NCBI RefSeq assembly: GCF_031877795.1
Contig: NC_133932.1
Coordinates: 20,400,180 to 20,464,179, forward strand
Length of the DNA: 64,000 nt
From: Strix aluco
Lineage: Eukaryota > Chordata > Aves > Strigiformes > Strigidae
Direction: 5' to 3'
Position numbers and translations under genes: made by a program. Every line of letters starts with the position of its first letter. Positions within the stretch are counted from its first letter, which is position 1. The notes below the pieces were generated by a model. It saw only the letters and a list, made by a program, of their open reading frames with translations. It was not told where the DNA came from and ran no database searches. Positions 14,901 through 26,900 of the stretch are shown here, piece after piece.

Positions 14901-17900
14901 AGAAGACAGGGACTTCTCAGAGCATCCCCAGCACCATGGTTGCACTCTCTCTATGTTTTGTTTCCACGTCCCAGGCAGCCTCTGAGAGCGGATGGTTGAT
15001 GTTCTCCATGAATGCCATGCTGGCAGTCGTACCAGCGACTGCTGTGGTTCTCTCTGGTTCTGCAGGCTGCAGAGGGTCATGTCATCACTGGGTTTTTGGC
15101 TGGATAATCTCCAGAGAGGGTCCAGGACGATGTGGGAGGCACCTTCCTCGGACATCTTTGAATGAGCATCCTAGAGCCCCAGACTGATGAAGGAGGTGCT
15201 GGTTTTCAGATTAATATCCAGGATGCTGAATGATTGAACACCTGAGAGTGCTGTCAGTCTAATTCTGTGTCTCTATAGTTACCTTAATCTGGGATAACTT
15301 CAGGCTGGTATTGGGTGTCTTAGTTCTAGCTTTCTCCTTTCCCTTGGGACTAGTCACAGGTTCCTGCCTTGACCCTTATACCAGTGAGTTTGGGGTGAAC
15401 TATCTCCACTACCAGTCCACTAAGGGAGACTGTAAAGAAGGCTTGTCTGGAGGTCTTTTGGCAAATTGAGCCAGCGTGTGTTTCCAGATTGTAAGTTAAT
15501 GTCAGGATTCTAGTTTCCTCTTAAACCCCCATTCCCTGTTTGTCAGTGACCTTTCTATGTGGCAGTTTCCAGGTGCAGACCTGGCAATCGATATATGTCA
15601 GCCTTTAAAGTGTGTTCAAGTGGGAAAGGTAAAATAGTGGCTGCCTGATTGCTTCATTAATCTCTTTGCTTTGTGAAATCCCACATCCTCAAGGGACAGG
15701 ATGCTGGAGCTTCTCCTGGTGTGTCAGTTTGCTGTTTCAGTGCTCAGGCTGTCTCTCCTTGGCACTCTTGCGGTGGGTAGTGTTTGTAGTTGTCATCTGT
15801 GCTGAGTGGTAACTGCAGAGGTGGCAGCTCTGGTTTTGAATTGCATATATTAATGTGGCTGCAATGTAATTTCACCTACGGCTATGTCATGGCCAACAGG
15901 TAATGTTGAGGAAATGTCAGCAGCTTGAAACACTCCAGTTCTTTCCTACTCCTAGGAAGAAATGAGCAGTGTTTGAGAAATGAAACACACAGCTCCTGAA
16001 GGAGGAATGAATAAGGCGGGCAATGGCAGCATTAACCCAGTTCTGAACACAGGGCCTGTAGGTGGGATGGCACAAATGTCTTGCATGGCATCTGAAACCA
16101 GATTTGGCCTTTGTGATGTTCCTGACCCCTTGGGCACGAAGCCATTAAAAGGACTGGCAATGTGAGGAAGAGCCCTCTAAAGGGTGCTGGCTGTATGTTT
16201 GAGAGCTCATAAAGAATTTAGGTATCACAAGGGCATGGTGTTCATCACTTGCTGGTGTGTGAAAACTCACCAGCAGCAGCAGTAGGATCTGAAGCTCCCT
16301 TTCATGGCCTACTCCTCAGTGTCATGCAAGCCTGCACACTTTGGGTTGCAAAGTAGAAGGAGGGTTGTGCACAGGTAGGGCACACAGACCCAGGTACCTC
16401 ATCTGTGCTTTGCAAGGAGAGAGACCTGCACTGCTGTAGGGTGAGTGGTGGGTTTTAACTTCTGTAGGCTGGGGTAGAAATCCAGGCTGGTGTGGGGATC
16501 TGTTGGGCAGGACTGTGGACCAGACTGACTAGATTGCCTCTGGCAGTTTTGTGTCCTTACAACACAGTGCTCTCCTTTTTACTTACATCTCTGGAGCTGC
16601 CTGTTGTTTCTTTCTCAGTGAGCTCATGTTGCAGCAGAGAGGGAGGAACAATGAAAGTACGGCTCAGTTCACACCAGCTGCTTGCCCGAAGCCAAAGCTG
16701 GCAGCAGACCATGCAGAGGAGAACAGGCTGAGCTTGGAGTGAGCCCCGAGTCCCAGGGTGGAGATTCTTCCCACCCACGTTCATGTGTTTGGGGCTCCCC
16801 TTCTGCTGCGGTATATGGCCTGCCTCTGAAACGCTGCTTCTTTCATCCCTGAAAGCTGGGGCTTGCCCCTAGGGCTTACCACCCTTTCCCTTCTAGAGAC
16901 TTTTGTTGCCTTGCCCTTTGTGCACTTGCCCCTTTCCAGGTGGAGAAGAGCATCCTCTATGCAAGCTTTACTGGGCTGATCTGCAAGAGATCAGTCAGGA
17001 CAGATGGGTCCTGTCCTTGGAGGGGACAGGTGTGGTGACTCCATGGCACTTGCTGATCTCTTGGGTTTCAGGGGAGGCAGAGGTGCAGGCAGTTCCTTTT
17101 GAATCCAGGTGACCCTGGAAACGTTTGGATTCAGGCTGAGCTCTTGGTGCCAGCTGAGCACTGCCCCCTCATGCAGCATGGAGTGGGAATGGTGTCCAGG
17201 CTCCTGGGCTCTGGGTCCTGCCTGAGGGAGGAAGGTGGTAGATAGATGCCTGTGGGTTAAGGGGAGTCCCGAGGGCTGTCAGGCAGCCTCTGTTCCTGGC
17301 TCCTCCTTGGATCTTGCTTCTCCCTGCCAGGTTTTCAGAGATGGAGTGGCTGAGACAGGAGGTGCTGTCTGGGAGCGGCGTGCATCCATGCATTCTGCGG
17401 GACTCAGACAAGGGCAGCAGAGAGTCTCTGGCGGCACTGTGCGTGATGAGGACTCTGCTGCGATCTGGGCAGGCTAGGACTTCTGGATAGGACTCTTTTG
17501 GCAAGGAGGCTTGAGCAGATTTGTGCTGGCGTATTAAATTGCCATTGTCCTCGTATGCATTACCAAACTTATCTTTCCTCTGCAGCACAAGCAAGGGGGT
17601 GATTTGGTGGAGCTTTGAGAGGGCCTGGGGTCTAAGCACTGGGAAGTCCTTCTAGCAACAACAGAATGAGAAAGAAGGGCTTTCACACAAGCAGGAGGCT
17701 TTGGCAAACCCCCCAGGCACTCCCTCACTGCTTTCATACTCAGGCACAGACCTGCCCATCCCTACCTGCAGGGCACCCACCTCCCCATGCCTCTGCGCTC
17801 TTCCCGCCCCTGCGTCCTCGGGAGAGATGGGGAGGGGTGCCAAGGATGATAACCAAGCAGACGCCAGGGGTGCTGGGCTCCTCACTGCTTTTTTGCAAGC

Positions 17901-20900
17901 CGGGCTATGGCAGATTGATTGACATGGGAGCCGTGGAGCAAACAAGGCAGTCAGGCTCTTCATTAGAGCATTAATTAGCTTCCAGGAGCTCTCCAGGAGC
18001 TGCTTCGTAAAATTTGGTTTATTAGGAGCTGTCAAGTTGAAACCACCATGGAGGGGGAGGGTGGAGGCTCCTCAAGCTGAGGGAGGCTTGTGTCTGAACC
18101 TTACTTTGAGAGCAGGGTGAGCCAGAACTGTGCTTCCCCCGAAACCCTGCAACTGGGTGGGTGCAGAGTGCTCTGCTGCTCTCCTGCTGTCCACGAGAAA
18201 CCACCGCTGACGGCAGCCTTGCTGCATCAGGCTAGCGGCGGCCAGAGAAATGTAAGGAGCAGAGAGCAGAGGAACTCTACCTATGATGGGTGGCCAGTAG
18301 GGTACTGATCAGACTCCTGAATGAAGGCTCAAACAAGTGTTCTTAAGGGCCACAAAGTGCCTACTTAAAAACCTGACACTTTTTGCTGTTGGCAGCATCC
18401 AGCAGTAAAGTTAAACAAGGAAAACTAATAAGCTGGAAACTTCCTTACAGAAATGAAGTCTGGAAACTTTAGTTTGCTGCTTGCTTGATGCCAGTGTGGT
18501 TTTGCTCTGTAGAATAGCACTGCTTTCCTGCTTTACAGCCGCCTGCTCCATCTGGCAAATAGTTGTGCTCTTGCTCGAGTGATGAAGGAGTTCAAGAAGT
18601 GCTCAGGAGAGACAAGAGGCTGTTCATCAGCAGCTGCGACTGCGGTGCAGAGCAGTCTCCTCTCCCCTGGGTGCTCAGGGACTTGATCCTTTCCTTTCAC
18701 TGCCAGCAGGGTAAGACCTGCTGTTCTGCCTCAGAGTTGATGCTCTTTCCTATCAGCTTCCAGCACACTGAACAGACGAAATGAATGGGTTCAGCGTTGT
18801 GTGACCTAGGGCTGTCCCCTTGCATAGACCTGCATTAGTGACCCAGCTGGAGCCCTTTCTCTTTTCCAGGTAGCACAGATGGATTTGCTTCTTCCACCTT
18901 GTATGGTTGGTAGTCTTCTACCCCTGCATGTTTGCCCTGGGGAGCTCTGTCTCCACAGTTGCCAGGTCCTCTGGGACAGCTTCCCCACTTAGACTTGCTG
19001 CTGCCTCCTTGGCACAGTTATTTATCCCAGGCTGGCACCCTGGGGTGCTTTTTCTCCACACTTAGCCATCACACCGTGCTCCCAACATCCCCATCCCCAT
19101 CTTCTCCATGTACTCCATGTCACTGTCACACACACCTGAGAGCCTCCTCTTCTCACTGCTGCTGTAGTGTGTAACATACCCTCTAGTGTTTGGGTACTGA
19201 TTTGTAAATACAGATTTGAGGTGGGGTTTTGCCCATGGGCACACAGCCACGTGAGGATGCTCTCCCTGCCCTGCTCCAAGCGGGGTGCTTCCTGGCTGGC
19301 CTTGTCAAGCCAGCTGTGGTTTTGTGTTCATGGGTATCAGAGAGGTTCTCTGCCACATCACTCAGCCAGGCAAATCTTGCCCCATGCAGGTCACACGTTG
19401 GTGTGAGGTTCTATTGGTGTCAGCAGGGCCGAAGCACCCAGAGCAAATGCCATCTTGGTCCCACAGAAAGACTGTCACATAGAAACAAGGCCATCTGTGT
19501 GAGCAGCGTTCCTGGCCCCGTGCTGGGAATGCTGACACTGGCCTTGCTGGATCAGACCTGTGATTCACCTCCCCCTGCCTTTGGTTTCCCATCTGGGAGC
19601 AGCAATACTTGGTTCCTCTGCAGGTTTGCCCGTGAAATGTTTGTTGGAGCCAAGCGTGTTGAGCTGATTGCAGTCGGTTATGTTCAGGGCTTCCCTTGGG
19701 GCTTCAGCCTGGAAAGTGGACCCAAGGGTATAAGCTGAGAAGCTGGACTTTAAATGTATGAAGCATCTTGGATGCATTTCACGAAGGTGAAGGGAGTGGG
19801 AATGCATCCTTGCACCTAGTGGGACCCTGACCTGGCTCAGCCTGCTCTGTGTGTGTCTGCTGTTCTTACTGCGGGCAGTCTTGCTTTTCAGCCCCCCTAA
19901 CAGGACTGACAGCACCAGGAGCCCTGGGCTGTATTCAGAATATGCTGCTCTGTTCAAATGAACTCTCTTCACAGTTACTTTTTTAGGAGCAATTTTTTCA
20001 CTTCGATTTCAAAGCACTCTCTGCTTTTCTCTTTGATATCTCCTGAGTGGTTTTCCACTCCCATTTGCAGCGTGCATATACAGAACCACGGTGTCAGCCA
20101 GGTTTGCAGTCTGTGCACATACAACTTCTTTGATGTTGTCTTGAACGTCTTCTCTCCACACACTTTAGCTTCTCATCGATTCCCTATTTGCTCTCCTTGG
20201 ACTAAAATACTCTGCAGTGAACAGTACTTAGACATTGTCCAACTCTAAAGCTTTGTACATCCCTAATGTCCTTGAAGACTTCAGAAGCAGAGTCAGCAGG
20301 GGCAGCAGTTGGGGGAGAGGGAGCACTGGTGATAAGTGGGTTTCCAGCCAGGTGTTGACCGTTCTCCTTCCCCAGTCCATGCGTGGAGCCCCAGCCCTGC
20401 CCTGCAGGTCCCCACAAGGTGAGTGGCCTCAGGGTCAGCAGGCTCAGTGCTCCAGCGGCGCAATTTTTCTCTTGCTGCGTTCTCAGCCCCGCAGTCGGAG
20501 AGGTACCCAGCCCAGGTGTCCCTCCCAGCGTGCCCGAGCAGCAGCTTTGGCTGTCCATCCTTGTGCATGAGACCTGCACTATTCTTCTGTCTTCTGTATC
20601 ACGTGGGATGCTTCTCCTGGGATGAGAAACTATGTATTCCCCATCAGTCCTTTGCACAGCCAGGCTGTGTTCTGTTTTGAGAAGACAGTGCTGAACAGTG
20701 AGACAGAGAGGTGGCCCAGCCCCATATACTGTAAATCCCCTGCCTCTTGCCTTCATGAGCATTGGTTTGACTGGTGGTCTGGGGGTGTCTTCTGCTGGTG
20801 GGACACAGCTGGCTGGACACAATGGCTTTGCTCTTCACCGCGACAGTGACCTGCATAGCCAGGTGGTGCAGCAGTGCCCACGTAAAGGAAGCAACTTCAG

Positions 20901-23900
20901 TAAGATAAACCCAGCCATTTCTTCCCATATAGATATTATGTCATGAGATTAACACCTCCGTGACAGCAGAATAAATAAGGACAATTTTTGTCTGACTGCT
21001 TTTCCAGAAATTTGGTTCATAAGGGGCTGATTATTTTGGGGTTTCTACCTGTTCTGACATTGGTTGAAGACTAAATTCATGGGTTCACACAACCTGTGAT
21101 CTGCTTCCTTAGAGCAAAGTGGCAGGCTCCAGACATGCTGAACCTATGGCTCAGGGTCTTTTATTTTAACATGTATACGTAAAAGTTGGTTCCCAGTGCC
21201 ATCTTGCCTGCTTAAATAGGAATTCGGGATGCTGTTAAAGAAAATTCCTACAGCTTTCTCTGTCCCATATAACAGAGAAGCAGGGGGCGCAGATAATGAT
21301 GGATCTGTAGCCCATCCTGCTGTAATACTTCCTCAGTCCTGAAGAAACTCAGGAAGACAATTTCTTAAGAAATGACAGAAGGCTTATTTCACCTGGTGGT
21401 TCTTCCACGCAGTAGTCAAATTTGCCAGTTAATTTATGGAGGCAGCAGCATCATGAGTGTTTAGGATGCAGGTGGAGCTGACCTAGCACTTGGTTGCACA
21501 GGAGGGGGTGATCCTCATCCCTGACGTGCGCTGCTGGCTGCATGGTCCTGTCCCATTCCTTGTGCCAGCATTGGTCCTGCTGTGCACCAGCTCAGTTTAC
21601 TAAACCTGCAGAAAAATAACCTGGTGCAAACGAATAGTTAAAGGTGAATAGAGTGGGTTCAGCTGGGTCCTTCTCAGGGGACTTTATCTTTGCACAGAAG
21701 GCAGCACTGAAAATTGGGGGCTGGCAGCGCTGGTGTGGGCAGCGTCCAAAAGACCTCGTGATCCTGCCTGAGGTCTGTCTGGAGAGTTTGCTCTCTGAAT
21801 GGCAAGAAAATGGCATTTCATACTACCCTCAGCATCTCATCTCTCTCTGTGTAGCAGCCAGCTTTTCATCAGCAACTGCTGAAAATGCTGAAGTCCAATA
21901 CAGCATGTGCAAGTCAGCCCTACGCTACAGGGTGCAGCTGTACTCTTAGCATGCACCTACACAAACTTCTCAAGTATTTTTCTGACACGCTGTTAGGAAA
22001 TTTGGCTGTTAATGGCCAGCCTCCAGAATGGCATGGGAGTTTGTGTGTGGTGTTGCTGTACGTGTTATAACTTGCTCTTCAGGTACATTTAATTACTTTT
22101 TTTTCCTAATTGACAGAGCACTCCTTTGTTTGAAATCTTTCTGATGAGGAGTTGATTAAATATCTCAGTATGTTATTTTTTTTCTTTCTTCATCCTCGGT
22201 GGCTGTAGCTTGGTACTGAATTTATCTTCAAGTGATCCTATCTCCATATTTTAATTTACAAGTGATCAGTGAGCCGTATATTGTTTTCTGACAGCAGGCA
22301 CCACTCATGCTGGGAATCTTTATTCTTCCCTCCCCTCTTCTCTCTCCTGTGGAACTTTTACATTCATTTCAGGGTTTGGCAGGAAGGTTTCTGGTTTTAG
22401 GTTGGTGGGGCATTTTGCTTTGGGGTATATTTGTTTCTTGCTGTCCTTCAGAGAGACATGGTTTCTGTTTCTTGGGGAAGCTCTTGCTTTTCCCAGGCCA
22501 GCGGCATGTCCCAGACAGTGGTCTCTGGCTTATTCATGGCCGGATTGTGGAGGCTTTGGGCTTCCCAGCTTCCTCCATCCCTGCAGCTACACACACGGCC
22601 TTTTCTGTGTATACTCACTGATGTATGGCTTCTGGGCTTCAAAGAGACTTTCTGGGTCACATATGCATGCTTCCCCGAGGCCCTGCTTTGTTACCTGCTA
22701 GTTTGTTAGCTGCTCCACGGACTCCAGTGTGGCATGGCTGGTAATCCCAGGCTGTCCCCTAGCTGAGCAGATGTCCTTGTCACCGCCTGCGGTCTTTGTG
22801 CCACAGCATGAGGCGTGCAGTGATGGACTTGACCCCGTTACCTATTGTGTTTGGTAGGTCAGCAGTCTGACTGTGCTGCTTTTGGCGGGGGGGTGAGGGG
22901 CATCGGGCCACTTGTCAGTAGGTGTGGCTGATGCGGTGCTCACCTTCTATGGGCCTGAAGCTGGCGAGGGTACAGCATAGCAGGTGGGTCCACCGCAGGG
23001 TTAGAGGAGAGGTGCCTGTTCTGCTTTGCCACAGCACCCTGGGGTTACATTTTGGGTGCATCAAGCTGCATTTCTCCAAGCTACAGTAGTACAGTGTGCT
23101 TCAGGACACGTGTCTGTGCTTGGGGCTGAAATTTGGACTGGGACTGTTGGAATCAGTGATGGTCAGCATGGATGTGTACAGCTGTTTAAGTACCTGTCTT
23201 GTCTTGTTGCGGCAGCAGGCTGTGAGGCCAGGGAATGTCTGTGTCTGCTGGGCTATGGACTTTGCGGCAGCTTGTTGAACACAATGAAATGCAGGTCACT
23301 TGGTGGTTTATTCCTGGCCTCTTTCTGTCCCTGAGAGGAGGTGGGTCACAGCCAGCTCCTAGGCTTGCTCCTGGGGCTGGGAGCACCCACCAGTCTGTGC
23401 TGCAGGAAGCACTATTTGCAGCATTCATACAAGGAACAGTAAATCTGAGAGAGAAGTGTCATGTAGCTGATTTTTTTATCAAAACATGAACAGTAGTCCA
23501 GACAGGCTCATGCCTCTCAAACCCCAGGGGAGTGGGGGTAGGATCTGGGAGGCACCTGGGGTAATGCCAAGGGGCATGGCCTGGGTGGGTGAAGGCATGC
23601 CTGCTCCTCCCCGCTCCGTGCAGGCGCTCTGCCTTGGTGCAGCCCTCTGTGGAAGGGTCATCACACCATCTCCAGGGGAGAGCAAAGTCGGATTAACAGC
23701 CTGTCTGATTGCAAGCAGATGGTATTGACCCTGCAAGGGGGGAGGGGGAAAAACAAGGTGACCCACATCCATCTAGACTAGTAGTCATTTGGTTTGGTGG
23801 CTTGTCCAGGCACCTATCTTCTCTGTACCAGAAAGGAGGAGCATGCAAAATTGAGGATTTAGCTTTATGAAATTAGTAGGCTAGAGAGGTGGCAGGAAGA

Positions 23901-26900
23901 CTTGCAGAGATGGGAGAGCTCCAGCTGTGGATCTTTGTCGCTGCTGCAGACAGACATATATTCTGCTCTTGTTTGCATGTCCAGCCCAGAGCAGCCCACC
24001 TGCAACCAGGACTTGAGCGGTTTGGGGATCGTAGAAACTTTTAGCATTGCCCTGAAACCAGCACTGCTGAAGGTCAAGATGGCAGGTTGGTGTTGAAAGT
24101 CAAAGCCTGAGCTCTTTTGTCTGCCCACTTGGGAGGGGGCAGCAGCTGAGCCTTCCTCAGGAAAGGGTTAACATTGTCTCTCCTTCCCATGGAGCTGCTC
24201 TCCCAGTAATTCAATCATGTCAGCCTGTTTGCAGGCAATAATTCATTGTTATAGGAACACTACAGTAAAGTGACAAGTTAATAATGGCAGTAATAATGGC
24301 AGGCAAAGTCTAATGCTATTTCCCTTTCTCCTGCTCCTGTTGCACCAGCAGCCTCCCATGTTGGCTAATGCAATTTACAACCTTGCTAATCCAGTTTCAG
24401 GAGGAATTGTGTTCTGTTAAAAGAGAATGGCAGGAGTCGGGAGCTGTGCTGCCATGTTCCCACCATCTCCTGGGAGGCTGCCCCAGCACTGGAAGTCTTT
24501 GTCTTTACTTCGCTGTGATTTCTATGCCACAGTTAAGCCTAATGAGCAAGGTCCTCCTAGGAGCATCTCGTCTTCTTCCCTTCTGTGAATGCCTTTCCTC
24601 TGATTGCTCTTCTCTGAAAGGGCTCGCGCATCTTTCCCTTTTGAATATTGATTTGCTTTCAGCTAACCTAGTCAACGTGAGTCACCCACCCCTCACCATG
24701 CTGAGTCAGAAGACTGGCGTGTACTTGCTTGACTCCCGTTGCCCCAGTTCCCCACGGTCATTAACACGGGTGTCCTTGCAATGTGTGTGGAGGTGGAGGA
24801 TGCTCTTCAGCCCTGCTTTGTGGAAGGGATAAGGGCTGGCAGAGGGCTGAGTGTTAGTGCATGTCTAAGCCTGTGACAGGCAGTGACCTGCACATGGGTC
24901 TCTTGAATCCCAGGTGAACATCCACTGGGAGGAATTTAGGCACCAAGTGCTTTTTGGGCCCTAGTGAAGGAAATGATGAGGCACCTCTGGGTTGTGACCA
25001 CAGGCTGAGGGGTCAGCTGAGTTTGTGCCAAAAGCCCAGCCAGTGCCCTTCAGGGTTGTATGCTGAGGGTGCTGGGGAGAGATGGGTTCCTCACAGGAAG
25101 AGTCACCTTGGGGCCGTGCTCTTAGAAATGTGTCTCTCCTGATCGGCCTGCTAAACCCCTTGTCTGGTGTTAAACCAGGGCTGGGTTTGGGTTGGGTTGG
25201 CCTTGTTTCTGCCTGCCCCCTCCCCATACCTCAGCACAGTGAAATCCCAGTGGAGACTTCTAAAAGTAGGACATTCCCCAGGAAAACTTTATGCAACACT
25301 TCATCAGTTCTCTCCAGGCGAGAGCGTCTTCTGGAGGAGCTCTCCCCAGAGGACAGCAGCCTCCAAAATGGGACACCGCCTCCCTGCTACGGTGACAGGG
25401 CTCCTCACGGACTCTCTGGGCTGATGGTGGCCATCCTCCTGCTCACTTCTCCTGCGCCACAGCCGGTGGTTCTTGCAGAGCTGGCTCCTTCTCCAGCCAA
25501 TGCTCTTTCACTGTAGGGCAGCATGCTGGGGTTTTGTAAGGGGCTTTTTGTGGGGGAGGGTATCTTCAGCTGCAATTAAACATTGCCATTCCCAGGACTT
25601 GGTGATAGTGGCTCCCAGGTGGGAAGTAAACTCCTGCTGCTGTATTTTCTTGCTGCCTGTGAGGGAGGATGATGTAAGGAGTCTGGGACAGAGCATCTTT
25701 TTATCGCAGCATTTTTAGGTACAGATTGCAAAGTGCTTTAGTAAAGGTAAGTGTTGTAACCTCTGCTTGATGATTAGGAAACAGAGGGGAGGGAGCCAAG
25801 TGGCTTCACCATGACAGCGAGTCAGCAGAAAAGCTGTGAATCACGTCACTGCCTCTGTCCTCCTCCTCTGATGACTGCTTTCCCTTCCCCCAAATATTTG
25901 TATAATTCTGCTTACCACATGCCCAGTCTGAGGAGACTGATTGCCTGCTGGATGGTGTGTAGAAAACCCCTACCATATATATCAGCTCATAGAGCACCTA
26001 GCCATGTCGTAGCCTGCAGTGGTTGTAAGGTGTGTCTGACCTGCCCCCCAGCCCAGAGACATAAGCTTTGAGGACCAGAGGCTGCTGCAGGTATCCTGAG
26101 ACAATGTGTGTCCCTGCAAAGAAGTGGGGACGTTTTCCTCAGCCTGGGAATTAGTGCAAAGGGGCTGCGATGCTGGAGGGCGGTCTGTGAAGTCAGGTGT
26201 CTAGTGAGTGTATGGGCTTGCTGTGGACACCTAGCATCTTTGCCAGCCTCACCACCCTTCCAGGCACTAAGGTGCCCTGTGTCCTCGCCAGGTTCCAACA
26301 TGAGTCATCACCCATTTAACCTCCCGGAGCTCCTCCAGCAGATGTGTCAGGATGCCCTCAGCGGTGTGGGAGAGCGTGTCTCTGTGCCATTGGAGAGCTG
26401 ATGTCTTCTGTGCTGGTGCTGCCCGCAGGGCCCCTGCCTGAGCACCACTGCAGAGTTTAACGCCCGCATGTGTTCTTCGTGCAGGTGGTGTGGCTTCACA
26501 GGGGCTGGGAGACCAGGCTGGCTTAAAAAAAAAAGAGGGTTGTAACCGTGACTTGTTGCCAGTGTAAATTGAAAGTCTTAATAGTGTATGTAGAACCAAT
26601 TACAGTACATCAAGGTATGATATCCTCTTTACTGGCACTCTCCAGGGAGCCAGGAGACATTGTGGCAACAGGATTATGGTTTGCAGATGATATGCACGAT
26701 AACTTCACCTAGACACATGCACCTGTTTCCCTCACTAAACAGATGTTCGGGAGGCTGTTAAGAGAACATCAGCCTCTTGACAGCGCTGCAGAAAATGCCA
26801 TGTAACCGTGCCATGTTCACATCACTGCGCCCACCACCTCTGGTGCTTGACAGAGGGCTGGAGCAGCCCTGCCCTGGCACACCGAAACCCCAGCCCCTGG

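Noticed and set aside
26640..26720. Phrase tttgcagatgatatg considered as an RT active-site trace of an old LINE
   Set aside because: The flanks do not follow any LINE sequence I know; the match is too short.
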